Shown: positions 15,514 to 23,104 of the stretch, piece by piece
Layout of the letters: every line of letters starts with the position of its first letter
Position numbering within the stretch: position 1 is the first letter of the stretch
NCBI GenBank assembly: GCA_035627675.1
Contig: DASPLH010000089.1
Coordinates: 1-24,741 of the forward strand
Direction of reading: 5' to 3'
DNA length: 24,741 bases
Source: DASPLH01 sp035627675
Lineage (GTDB): Bacteria > Acidobacteriota > Terriglobia > Terriglobales > Acidobacteriaceae
Translations under genes and position numbers: made by a program
Notes under the pieces: generated by a model
Told to the model about the DNA's origin: nothing
Database searches by the model: none
The model's input: only the letters and a program-made list of their open reading frames with translations

Positions 15514-16932
15514 TGGTGGTGGAGTCGCCAGCTTGGGAACCGCCGGGTTTCCGGAGGGAATCACCGGCGGACGAAAAGTACTTGCCGCGATCGCGACTGG
15601 GGCTACGGGCTCGGGTTCCGACTCTCCTGCGCGCCGCAGATCCGGGTTGAAACCCGGCATCACGGGGATCGGTTCCTCAGCGGTCTTCGTCGTCACGGAC
15701 GAAGGCTGGGTGGAAGAGGACTCCCGCTGCGGCTCGCGAGTCGGTTGATTATTGTCTGCCGCAGGTGTCATCGCGTCGGCGGCCGGTGCCGGCACCGTAC
15801 CGGAGTCCGCGCCGGCCGATTGCTGCTGTTGCGTTGTAGTAGCCGGCGTGGCGGTGTTCGGCTGCGTGAGCGAGCGCGTCACGACGATGCCACCCGCGAG
15901 CGTCACAAGACCTATCAGTGCGATTGCAGCGAGCACTTTGCGATTTTTGTTGGCCGGACGCGGCGCCGGATCGACGCGGTCCCAGCCGGTTGCGGTGGAG
16001 CGCCGGCTGACCTCGCGGTCCATCTCCCTTACGATCTTCATGATCTCGTCGCCGTCGGGCACATCCGCGGCCAGTGGCAACACTTCAGGGGCGGGTTGGA
16101 GAGGCGGCGGCTCGGGAGCCTGCTTTGCGCTGTTCTTCAAAGCGGCCTTGGACGGCTTTGGCTCAGCCGGACGGGGACTGCCGAAACCGGCGGCCGCGAG
16201 CAGTTCGTCCAGCTCCATTGCGGCCGACCTCGCAACGTCGTTGCGCGGCTCCGTCCTGTGGGGGGCCGGCTGGGAGGTCTCGTAGGGAGCGGGATCGAAT
16301 CCCGGCGAGAGCGGGTCCGGCACGCCGCCGGGAGCGGCGCCACGAACCGGCGCGTCGAACTTGGGCGTTGCGGCCCCGGTGGGGAAATCGAGAATCAAAG
16401 GTTCGTCCCGCACATCGGGTGCAGGTTCTTGGTCGTGCAAGCCGAGCACGGGGGCCTGAGGCTTCAAGGCTTGCGTGAGTGCATCGAGGATGGGATGTTC
16501 GTCACGCTCGACGCGGGCGGCGATCTCAGCCGCAGACTCCTGGACGGTAGTGATGTGATCGAGCAGGAAAGCCGACTTGCGGGTCGCAAACACCGCGAAG
16601 AAGCCGATCGCTTCGGTTCCGCGCAGCACGGGACTGACGGCCACGGAACCCACCGCGGAATCCAATTGCTGCTCGACGACGAGCATTGCAGTTCGCAGGC
16701 AGCGCGCGCAGATCCCCTGATCGAGATCGACAGGCACTCCCACTTCAGGAGCATCGCCAGCCGACGCGCGGCACACGATGACATCGCCGGTCCGCAGCGC
16801 GACGGCCGCCCCGCTGGCGGACATGTCGCGAATTGCATCCTGGCACAGGCGGTCCAGCCATCGGTCGAGCGGCTCCTCCCGCCCCGGCGGGTACGGTTCT
16901 CGTTCAGATCGAAACAAGCCTGGAGACGACAT
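15238..16932 (-). CDS. GAF domain - transmembrane - TonB C-terminal fusion protein
   Basis: The protein has 564 residues. Residues about 20-145 form a GAF-like sensor (AAVALRTGDVIVCRASAGD, GICARC with C75/C78, GSVAVSPVLRGTEAIGFFAVFA). A long Pro/Ala-rich linker follows, then one membrane helix (332-353, VLAAIALIGLVTLAGGIVV), a Pro/Gln-rich periplasmic spacer and a TonB C-terminal domain (482-564: VTPVFPPMARTMKVSGKV, VRPDGSVSKATIV, AVRRWKYSP). Topology puts GAF in the cytoplasm and TonB in the periplasm. TonB domains contact outer-membrane transporters; whether this one transduces energy is unknown, and no ExbB/ExbD is nearby. It is 14 nt downstream of the small coiled-coil gene and probably co-transcribed with it. 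AGGTGAAG lies about 9 nt before the ATG. Confidence 0.85.
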   Translation of the reverse strand: MSSPGLFRSEREPYPPGREEPLDRWLDRLCQDAIRDMSASGAAVALRTGDVIVCRASAGDAPEVGVPVDLDQGICARCLRTAMLVVEQQLDSAVGSVAVSPVLRGTEAIGFFAVFATRKSAFLLDHITTVQESAAEIAARVERDEHPILDALTQALKPQAPVLGLHDQEPAPDVRDEPLILDFPTGAATPKFDAPVRGAAPGGVPDPLSPGFDPAPYETSQPAPHRTEPRNDVARSAAMELDELLAAAGFGSPRPAEPKPSKAALKNSAKQAPEPPPLQPAPEVLPLAADVPDGDEIMKIVREMDREVSRRSTATGWDRVDPAPRPANKNRKVLAAIALIGLVTLAGGIVVTRSLTQPNTATPATTTQQQQSAGADSGTVPAPAADAMTPAADNNQPTREPQRESSSTQPSSVTTKTAEEPIPVMPGFNPDLRRAGESEPEPVAPVAIAASTFRPPVIPSGNPAVPKLATPPPSESKPIDPPQLISRVTPVFPPMARTMKVSGKVVVALTVRPDGSVSKATIVDGNPIFHDSVLAAVRRWKYSPLPPDVTPVERVAEVTISFNK

Positions 16933-16946
16933 ACAGGCGCTTCACC

Positions 16947-17150
16947 TCATGGAAATGCTTTTCGAATGACCGGGTTCGGCATCGGTGCGTTCGACGGGAC
17001 CATGCCCGGCCTTGCGGTGGATTCATCGTTCTCGATGATTTTGAGAGCCGTGGTGAGGGCCTCGAGATCCGCTTCGATTCGGCGGATTGCAGAGCGGTGC
17101 TCTTCGAGCGCGGAACGCTTTTCGGCGATGGCGCTTTTTAGATCCTTCAT
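16947..17150 (-). CDS. Small coiled-coil protein upstream of the GAF-TonB fusion
   Basis: A 67-residue protein. Residues 1-42 are a charged heptad-like helix (MKDLKSAIAEKRSALEEHRS ... ALTTALKIIEND), followed by a proline-rich tail. The start at 17150 is chosen because AGGAAA lies 7 nt upstream; a longer frame to 17276 runs across the promoter. It has no known family and no signal peptide. Being first in the two-gene unit with the GAF-TonB protein, it may bind its cytoplasmic part (inference). Confidence 0.65.
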   Translation of the reverse strand: MKDLKSAIAEKRSALEEHRSAIRRIEADLEALTTALKIIENDESTARPGMVPSNAPMPNPVIRKAFP

Positions 17151-17211
17151 CGACTTTTCCTGTCCAGCGGTGCTTGGAATAAGGAACTCCCTTTTTGTGT
17201 GGGGGACGCAA

Positions 17212-17239
17212 ATTCTATAGCTATTTCGGCGGGTCGCAA
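17212..17239 (-). promoter_or_regulatory. Sigma70-type promoter for the coiled-coil/GAF-TonB unit
   Basis: On the minus strand TTGCGA (17239-17234), a 16-bp spacer and TAGAAT (17217-17212) lie 62 bp before the start at 17150. Confidence 0.55.
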
Positions 17240-17313
17240 GATGAAAGTCGGCCGTATAGGTGGAATTTTCGGCCAATACGGGTAATTGGACGGAAGTTAT
17301 GGGTCAAAAACCT

Positions 17314-17341
17314 CAGGTAAGTAGAGGCAGGTAAGTAGAGG
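17314..17341. repeat. Two perfect tandem 14-bp copies
   Basis: CAGGTAAGTAGAGG occurs twice head to tail (17314-17327, 17328-17341), immediately past the stop of the gene ending at 17351. No function is evident; it may be slippage. Confidence 0.7.
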
Positions 17342-17350
17342 AAGGAGCAG

Positions 17351-18832
17351 TTAGCCCCGCGCGGGAAGCGACGCCACCAGGGCGGCGGCATCCTGCAACT
17401 TCTGTTGCATGCGGAGCAGGCAGGAATTCAGGGCGTTTGCTTTGTCAACCAAGCCGCGCTGTTGCGCCACGGTCATCACCCGCCCGGCCGCCCCCGCGCT
17501 TTCCTCCACAAACTTCCGCAGGATGCCGATGGATTCCGCGTGCGGTTTCCAGAGGTGCGTGGAGTTCTGCCGCGTCTTCAGCTCTTCGTTCTCGGTGCAG
17601 ATCCTTGCGGTGATCGCGACCATGCGCACGAGGGAGCGGACATTGTCTCCGCGGAAACTCGTCTCCTCAAGGTAATCCGCGCAATAGGCGTCCGCCTCGG
17701 CTGGCGTCAATGTGAAGTTGCCGAACTTCATCGGCACGATCTGCCGAAAGTGGGGATTCGCCGCTCGCACGAATGCTCGTATCGAAGCCTCCACGCTCTT
17801 CAGCTTCGTCAGCTCCATGCTCTCGCTCGCCTTCAGCGAGGCGGGTCCGGAACCGGACTCAACATCTTCGCTCCGCGCTGGCGCCGCTGCTGGCTTTGGC
17901 GCGGGCGCGGGCTGCGCAGGCGCAAACGGACTTGTCGCGACAGGCCTGCGAGGCGCCAGCCGCTCATCGACGGCGCGCTTCATGGCCGCCACGTGACGGA
18001 AGTGCTCCTGCGCCCTGGCATATTCGTAATTGATGATTTTTTGCTCTTCCAGCTCGGCGAGGTGTTTCACGGTGACTTCGCCATGAACACGTGCCGCCAG
18101 GCTGCCGCCTTGCGCCTGCTGTTGGTTCGCGAAGGTCTTGATGTGGGTGGCGGCGGCGCGGAAGAGATCGTCGAACCGCTGTCCGAAATGCGCGTTGTAC
18201 GCCGCGATGACGGCAAGCGAGTGCGGATGGTACAGCGCCTCGCCGAGATCGTGCTTGAGTTGCCGCGCGCGAGAGACGATGTTGGAATCCGTGATCTCTT
18301 CGAAATGCCCGAACTTGTCCACGTCCTCGCGCAGGTTGTCGAATTCGGCGAGCAGACGCTCATGCTGCGCGTCGATCCCGGGAAGTTCGGAGTCGCCTAC
18401 GATCTCCAGCAGGGCAATTTCGAATGGCGAGACCGGGACCTCGCCGTCCAGCGAATAGCCGTGTGTCTGCCACTGGCCGGCTATGCGAGGGTTGCGGTAG
18501 AGAAACGTCGCAACGAAGTCGATCTTGTCGCGGTCCAGGTCGGTGTGGGGACGCTTCCGCGCATAGTAGCGGCAGAGCGCCTCCGCGAGGTCCTGGTCCA
18601 CGTTGGCGTTCAGGGTCTGGCGGATCATCGCCGCCGGCACGGCCATGTCCAGCAGTTTCAGCCATCGACGCAGCAGTTCGACCGCCGGCTGCGGAGCCAG
18701 TTCGTGGAGCGATTCGGCGTCAACGCCGGCGGGCACGGGAAGTTGATCCTCGATGGCGCTTTGCACCAGCGACAGATGAAATCCGTGCACTACCTCGAGG
18801 ATAGTTAGTTCCCATTGAAGATCCTCGGCCAA
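17351..18832 (-). CDS. Large helical protein of unknown function
   Basis: The protein has 493 residues from TTG 18832, chosen because GGAG lies 7 nt upstream and because the in-frame ORF further upstream (to 19738) is only the shadow of the GH99-like gene. It is soluble and almost entirely helical by composition: an N-terminal region (WELTILEVVHGFHLSLVQSAIE), a central charged region (LLAEFDNLREDVDKFGHFEE), then an Ala/Pro linker (about 325-360) and a C-terminal helical part (MTVAQQRGLVDKANALNSCL). It has no signal peptide, membrane helix or recognised motif. A TACAAT box lies about 40 bp before the start. Confidence 0.7.
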   Translation of the reverse strand: MAEDLQWELTILEVVHGFHLSLVQSAIEDQLPVPAGVDAESLHELAPQPAVELLRRWLKLLDMAVPAAMIRQTLNANVDQDLAEALCRYYARKRPHTDLDRDKIDFVATFLYRNPRIAGQWQTHGYSLDGEVPVSPFEIALLEIVGDSELPGIDAQHERLLAEFDNLREDVDKFGHFEEITDSNIVSRARQLKHDLGEALYHPHSLAVIAAYNAHFGQRFDDLFRAAATHIKTFANQQQAQGGSLAARVHGEVTVKHLAELEEQKIINYEYARAQEHFRHVAAMKRAVDERLAPRRPVATSPFAPAQPAPAPKPAAAPARSEDVESGSGPASLKASESMELTKLKSVEASIRAFVRAANPHFRQIVPMKFGNFTLTPAEADAYCADYLEETSFRGDNVRSLVRMVAITARICTENEELKTRQNSTHLWKPHAESIGILRKFVEESAGAAGRVMTVAQQRGLVDKANALNSCLLRMQQKLQDAAALVASLPARG

Positions 18833-18921
18833 GCCTTCGCTCCGTTTTCCAAATGATATTCCTGTGCGGATATTGTAGGCGGGCCTGACGCGTGCCGTAT
18901 GTGATCTCGGTACTTCCGTAA

Positions 18922-20181
18922 TCAGTCTGGACGACTGGACGGGGCGGCGATGACCGGGGAGGCTGCGTTCTGCATCGACGGACGGCCCACGGCGACGATG
19001 ATGTAGCCGCGAGCCCTTGCGTCGCGCGGCACGTCCATGCGCCGGGCATCGCGGTCTAGGGACTTCAACAGCGTTCTGCCGCCGTCGGGAGCTACGGCGA
19101 AGACTTCGAGGTGGGCCACGGTCTCCAGCGGGCCTTCGATGCTCCACCGCAACTGCCGTCCATCGACGCGTCCCGAGATTCGGATGCAGGTAGCGATGCC
19201 CGGCTCGATCGCGGTGCCTTCTTCGTAGTCGTTCCAGGTGGGAATGATCAGGGCATCGAGTTGCCGCGAGCGCGAGTAGTGAGAGTTCGCGACGGCGAAG
19301 GTCTCCAACCACGTCCGGCCGCATCGCTGGTCGATGCGCCGCCGCTTGCCCCACGAGGCGAGCGAGTCGTCGAAGCCCTTGTAAGCCGAACCGATCGTAA
19401 GCTTGCCGGGGTTCTTGCGGGCGACGCCGTAGAAATTCCGCAGGTACTTGAGCGCCATGGGATCGTCGTCGCTCACCGTCTCCGGCGCAATCCAGGCGAA
19501 CGCTCCATCGCTCTCGGGAACGTTGAAGCCCCCCGAGTTGCGGAAGAGGAGCATTGGGTTTCCGCGTAATGATCGCCGCACGCGCCTCCAGTCGATGTCG
19601 TGCGTCTCCATGCCGAAGAAGGTGACGACCGGACGTGACCGTACGCGCCAGTAGGCGGGCGAAGAAGCATAGCGCTCCACGACCGTGTCGATCAGCTTCG
19701 CGACGGCTTCCGTCTCGTCGCAACCGCGCTTCAGGCACTCCGCAAGTCCGCCTACATCCACCGAGGTCGCAACTACGAATTGTCCTTTGCGGCGCTCCGC
19801 CTCGCGCAGCAGCAGTTCGAGCGCGCGGTTCTTCTGCTTTTCATTCGGGCCGTACCAGGCGACGATCACGCCGTCGATGCCCCGGCTCATCATGTCATCC
19901 ACCTGGCGGGAGACCTGCTTCGGGTCGTCGGACCGATACCCCGAGTCCCAGTGGCGCGGGTCTCCGAACCAGAGCATCCCCCGCACAAGGATCTTGGTGG
20001 TTGCTCCGGGATATAGAAGGCTTCGGATGGGAAGCTTGCTGACGACGCGCGGCTCGGCATTTCCATTGGCGCTGCCTCGCACCGCGCTGGTGTTGTTTGC
20101 CGCCGTTCCCGACTGGGCGGCGAGCGGAGCAGCCAGGCAGCAGAGCAACGCAAGTTGGCAAAGAGGACGGGCCTGCACCAT
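18922..20181 (-). CDS. Secreted GH99-like / glycoside hydrolase-type protein
   Basis: The 419-residue protein has a signal peptide (VQARPLCQLALLCCLAAPLAAQ). The body reads as the (beta/alpha)8 barrel of GH71/GH99-like proteins: MLWFGDPRHWDSGYRSDDP, then RQVDDMMSRGIDGVIVAWYGP, RPVVTFFGMETHDIDW, and the C-terminal barrel motif IPTWNDYEEGTAIEPG, where acidic residues of this family sit. A short beta-rich tail follows. The true substrate is not known; some relatives cleave alpha-mannosides. It lies 42 nt after serA, so it may be read through from the serine operon. Its ATG lies inside a strong hairpin. Confidence 0.75.
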   Translation of the reverse strand: MVQARPLCQLALLCCLAAPLAAQSGTAANNTSAVRGSANGNAEPRVVSKLPIRSLLYPGATTKILVRGMLWFGDPRHWDSGYRSDDPKQVSRQVDDMMSRGIDGVIVAWYGPNEKQKNRALELLLREAERRKGQFVVATSVDVGGLAECLKRGCDETEAVAKLIDTVVERYASSPAYWRVRSRPVVTFFGMETHDIDWRRVRRSLRGNPMLLFRNSGGFNVPESDGAFAWIAPETVSDDDPMALKYLRNFYGVARKNPGKLTIGSAYKGFDDSLASWGKRRRIDQRCGRTWLETFAVANSHYSRSRQLDALIIPTWNDYEEGTAIEPGIATCIRISGRVDGRQLRWSIEGPLETVAHLEVFAVAPDGGRTLLKSLDRDARRMDVPRDARARGYIIVAVGRPSMQNAASPVIAAPSSRPD

Positions 20182-20198
20182 CCGTTGGATGCAGGCCC
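20169..20198 (-). promoter_or_regulatory. Hairpin enclosing the start codon of the GH99-like gene
   Basis: GGGCCTGCA (20169-20177) and TGCAGGCCC (20190-20198) form a perfect 9-bp stem. The ATG (20181-20179) is in the loop. A second stem GGCGGG/CCCGCC lies between it and the serA stop (20204-20217). No T-tract follows, so translational control or transcript processing fits better than termination. Confidence 0.5.
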
Positions 20199-20223
20199 AT
20201 GAAGGCGGGTTCCCGCCGGTTTA

Positions 20224-21831
20224 TTACAGCGACGTGCGGTGAACCGACAGAATTCCGGGCACGGTCCTGAGTTTCTCGACGACTTCGGCGGAAACCGCCG
20301 AGTCCGTCTGCACGATGGACAGGGCCTGCCCTCGCGTGGCGCTCGCCCGTGGCGCGGCCTCGGCCATCGCGTTCGATCTTCCCAGCGACAGCCGTGCGAT
20401 GTTGATCGCGTTCGAACCCAGCACCGTGCCGATCCCGCCGATGACTCCGGGCAGGTCGTGATTGGAGATCACGATGAGGTTTCCCTCGAGCGGAGATTCG
20501 ACGTCGATGCCGTTCAGGTGCGTGACGCGCGGCGAATCGCCGTGCACGACCGTGCCGGAAGCCGTCAAGGTCAGCGAAACCCCCTGGAGCGAAACCTCTA
20601 CCAGGCTCTGCTTTGCCGCGGATTCGTCCTTGCGCTCGACCACGCGAATTCCGCGCTCTTGGGCGGCTCCGGCCGCATTCACCACATTGATGACTTCGTG
20701 GGACGACGGTTGCAGCACGCCGGCAATGATCGAGTTTCGGATCAGGCCGGTCTTGCTCATCGCAATCGCACCCTCGTACCCGATGCGGATTTCTTCCAGG
20801 TGCGAATCGAACATCTGCGCCAGCAGGGAACCGAGCTTGCGGGCCAGCGTGAGATACGGACCGACCTGCTCGTATTCCAGGTCGCTCAGCGATGGAACGT
20901 TCACGGCGTTCTGCACGACCCCGCGCACGAGGTATTCGCGCACCTGCGAAGCAATCTGCACTCCCACGGCATCCTGCGCCTCCGACGTTGAGGCTCCAAT
21001 GTGCGGCGTTGCAACGACGTTCGGCGAGGCGAGCAGCGGAGAGCCGGCCGGCGGCTCCTTCAGGAAAACATCCAGTGCCGCTGCGCCGACTTGTCCGGAC
21101 CCGAGCGCTGCCGCGAGGGCCGCTTCGTCCACCAGTTCGCCGCGGGCGCAGTTGACGATCTTCACCCCGCGCTTCATCTTCGCCAGGGCGGTCTCGTCGA
21201 TCATGCCGGCCGTTTGCTGGGTCAGTCCGAGGTGTAGCGAGATGTAATCGGCCTGCGCATACAGTTCCTCGAGCGAGCACAGCGTGATGCCCAACTCCTG
21301 CGCGAGAGCGGGCGCGACGTACGGATCGGAAGCGATGATCTGCATGCCGAACGACTTCGCCCTGCGGCTCACTTCCGCGCCGATGCGTCCGAGTCCGACG
21401 ATGCCAAGAGTCTTTCCGCGCAACTCGGTGCCCTGGAGCGATTTCTTCTCCCACTTGCCGGCCCTTGTCGTCTGGTCGGCCCGCGGTATGTGTCGCGCGA
21501 GGCTGAGCATGAGGCCGATCGCCAGCTCCGCCACGGCAACGGCATTCGCTCCGGGAGTGTTCATCACCACGATGCCGCGCCGCGTTGCGGCCTCGACATC
21601 CACATTGTCCACCCCGACACCGGCGCGTCCGATGACTCGCAGCTTCGGAGCGGATTGCAACAGCTCGGACGTGACCTCCACGGCGGAGCGCACCACCAGG
21701 CCATCAGCGCCGGACAGCGCTGCCGCCATATCGCTCGCGTATTCTTCGGGCGTCACCACGGTCCAACCGGCTTCGGAACGCAGCAGCGCCATGGCGCTCG
21801 CGGAAATCTTCTCGGCCACGACGATCTTCAT
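20224..21831 (-). CDS. serA: D-3-phosphoglycerate dehydrogenase
   Basis: The protein has 535 residues. It oxidises 3-phosphoglycerate to 3-phosphohydroxypyruvate, the first step of the phosphorylated serine pathway. It shows GRAGVGVDNVD (68-78), the NAD loop GLGRIG (146-151), Arg230 in NCARGELVDE, Glu259 and the catalytic His277 in TPHIGAST. The long form is present, with an intervening allosteric-substrate-binding domain and a C-terminal ACT domain (NLIVISNHDLPGVIGGIGTVLG onward, with a small extra loop). This suggests regulation by a small ligand such as serine. The start at 21831 follows GGGAGG by about 6 nt and overlaps the aminotransferase stop by 4 bp. The in-frame extension to 22806 is a shadow. 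Confidence 0.96.
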   Translation of the reverse strand: MKIVVAEKISASAMALLRSEAGWTVVTPEEYASDMAAALSGADGLVVRSAVEVTSELLQSAPKLRVIGRAGVGVDNVDVEAATRRGIVVMNTPGANAVAVAELAIGLMLSLARHIPRADQTTRAGKWEKKSLQGTELRGKTLGIVGLGRIGAEVSRRAKSFGMQIIASDPYVAPALAQELGITLCSLEELYAQADYISLHLGLTQQTAGMIDETALAKMKRGVKIVNCARGELVDEAALAAALGSGQVGAAALDVFLKEPPAGSPLLASPNVVATPHIGASTSEAQDAVGVQIASQVREYLVRGVVQNAVNVPSLSDLEYEQVGPYLTLARKLGSLLAQMFDSHLEEIRIGYEGAIAMSKTGLIRNSIIAGVLQPSSHEVINVVNAAGAAQERGIRVVERKDESAAKQSLVEVSLQGVSLTLTASGTVVHGDSPRVTHLNGIDVESPLEGNLIVISNHDLPGVIGGIGTVLGSNAINIARLSLGRSNAMAEAAPRASATRGQALSIVQTDSAVSAEVVEKLRTVPGILSVHRTSL

Positions 21832-23081
21832 TGCCGTCCTCCCGCACCGAGAGCCGCCGAGGTCGAGATGCACGCCGACTGCTCGCGGCCGCATGCGCAT
21901 TGGCCCGACGCTTGGCCCTCCAGCGCGCTGCGCCACACCTGCTGAGCAGCCGCCAGCCCCACGCCCAGTGTCACTTTCCCCGGTGTCAGTTCGAAGAGCG
22001 TCTGCTCGAGCGCGCCGACGATCGCCAGCGTGTCCATCGGGTCGAAGAAGCCGATGTGCGCGATGCGAAAGATCTGACCCTTCATCTCGCCCTGCCCGTC
22101 TGTCATCACGGCACCGAACTTCGACTTGCACTTCTTCACGATGTCGCTCGAACTGATTCCCGCCGGAGCCTTCACGGCCGTCAACGCGGCGCTCGGAGCG
22201 ACGGGCGCGAACAGTCCGAGTCCCAACGCGGCCGCCGCCGCACGTGTCATCGCCGCGCAAAGCTCTGCATTCGCGACGAGCCGCCGCCGCCCTTCCGCGA
22301 CGCTTCCTTCGCCTTGCGCAGCAAGATAGTCGAGCGCCGCGCCCATGGCGGCGATCAGCGAAACGGCCGGCGTGTACGAACTCTCTCCGTTGGCTGCGTT
22401 CTTGCGTTCCTTGCGCAGGTCGAAGTAATAGCGCGGCTGCCTGGAGGTCTCCATGCGCTGCCACGCGCGCTTGCTCACCGCCAGGTACGCCAGTCCCGGA
22501 GGAATCATCAGCGCCTTCTGCGAGCCGCCGATGATCACGTCCACTCCGTCGCCGTCGATGTCGAACTCTGTCGTGCCAAGGCCGGTGATGGCGTCGACCA
22601 CCAGCAGCGTGTCTGTCCCGCGCAACATTGCGGCAACGGCCTGCACGCAGTGGCGCACTCCCGTCGAACTCTCGGTGGCCTGCATGAAGACCGCGCGGGT
22701 CTGCGGCGTGAGATGTCGGCCGATCTGCTCCGCCGAGAACGTCTCGCCGTACGGAGCGTTGAGGATTGCCACCTCGCATCCGAAAGCCCTGGCCAGCGCC
22801 GTCCATCGCTCACCGAACTTTCCAGCTTGTAACACCAGCACTCGGTCGCCGGGACTGGTGAGGTTGCTGACCGCGGCCTCCATCGCGCCCGTGCCGGAGG
22901 AGGCAAGCACGAGCACGTCGTTCTGCGTTCCGACGAACTCGCGCAACTGTGCCAGCACCCGCGAGTAGAGCGCGCGGAACTCGGGCGTGCGGTGGTGGAA
23001 ATCCGCCGCCGCCATGGCAAATTGCGCCGCCGGCAGCAGGGGAGTGGGCCCCGGAGTGAATAGACGCGTCTTGCGAAACAT
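21828..23081 (-). CDS. Class-V PLP aminotransferase (alanine/serine-glyoxylate or phosphoserine type)
   Basis: The 417-residue protein begins MFRKTRLFTPGPTPLLP, the standard opening of the serine-pyruvate/AGXT family. SSGTGAMEAA (61-70) contacts the cofactor phosphate, Asp163 in VVDAITGLG holds the pyridine nitrogen, and Lys189 in GGSQKALMIPPGLA is the Schiff-base lysine. Translational coupling to serA suggests it supplies the transamination that follows SerA, or a serine/glyoxylate exchange; the substrate is inferred from context. GGAGGA lies 8 nt before the ATG. The last 30 or so residues after the normal domain end form an unusual Cys/Ser/Gly-rich tail that contains the serA SD. Confidence 0.9.
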   Translation of the reverse strand: MFRKTRLFTPGPTPLLPAAQFAMAAADFHHRTPEFRALYSRVLAQLREFVGTQNDVLVLASSGTGAMEAAVSNLTSPGDRVLVLQAGKFGERWTALARAFGCEVAILNAPYGETFSAEQIGRHLTPQTRAVFMQATESSTGVRHCVQAVAAMLRGTDTLLVVDAITGLGTTEFDIDGDGVDVIIGGSQKALMIPPGLAYLAVSKRAWQRMETSRQPRYYFDLRKERKNAANGESSYTPAVSLIAAMGAALDYLAAQGEGSVAEGRRRLVANAELCAAMTRAAAAALGLGLFAPVAPSAALTAVKAPAGISSSDIVKKCKSKFGAVMTDGQGEMKGQIFRIAHIGFFDPMDTLAIVGALEQTLFELTPGKVTLGVGLAAAQQVWRSALEGQASGQCACGREQSACISTSAALGAGGRQ

Positions 23082-23104
23082 GGAAGAGTCCTCCGTGTCG
23101 TGTG

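Noticed and set aside
17252..17281. CCGTAT/ATACGG inverted repeat as a terminator
   Set aside because: Six base pairs with an 18-nt loop and no T-tract; too weak to call.
18833..19738. N-terminal 300-codon extension of the unknown helical protein
   Set aside because: It is Arg/Pro-rich shadow translation of the GH99-like gene; a TTG with a good SD at 18832 explains the real start.
19895..21454. Minus-strand ORF of 519 codons in another frame
   Set aside because: It crosses serA and the GH99-like gene out of frame and is Arg/Gly-rich.
21832..22806. N-terminal extension of serA
   Set aside because: It is a shadow of the aminotransferase gene in another frame; SerA homology begins at MKIVVAEKI with an SD at 21831.
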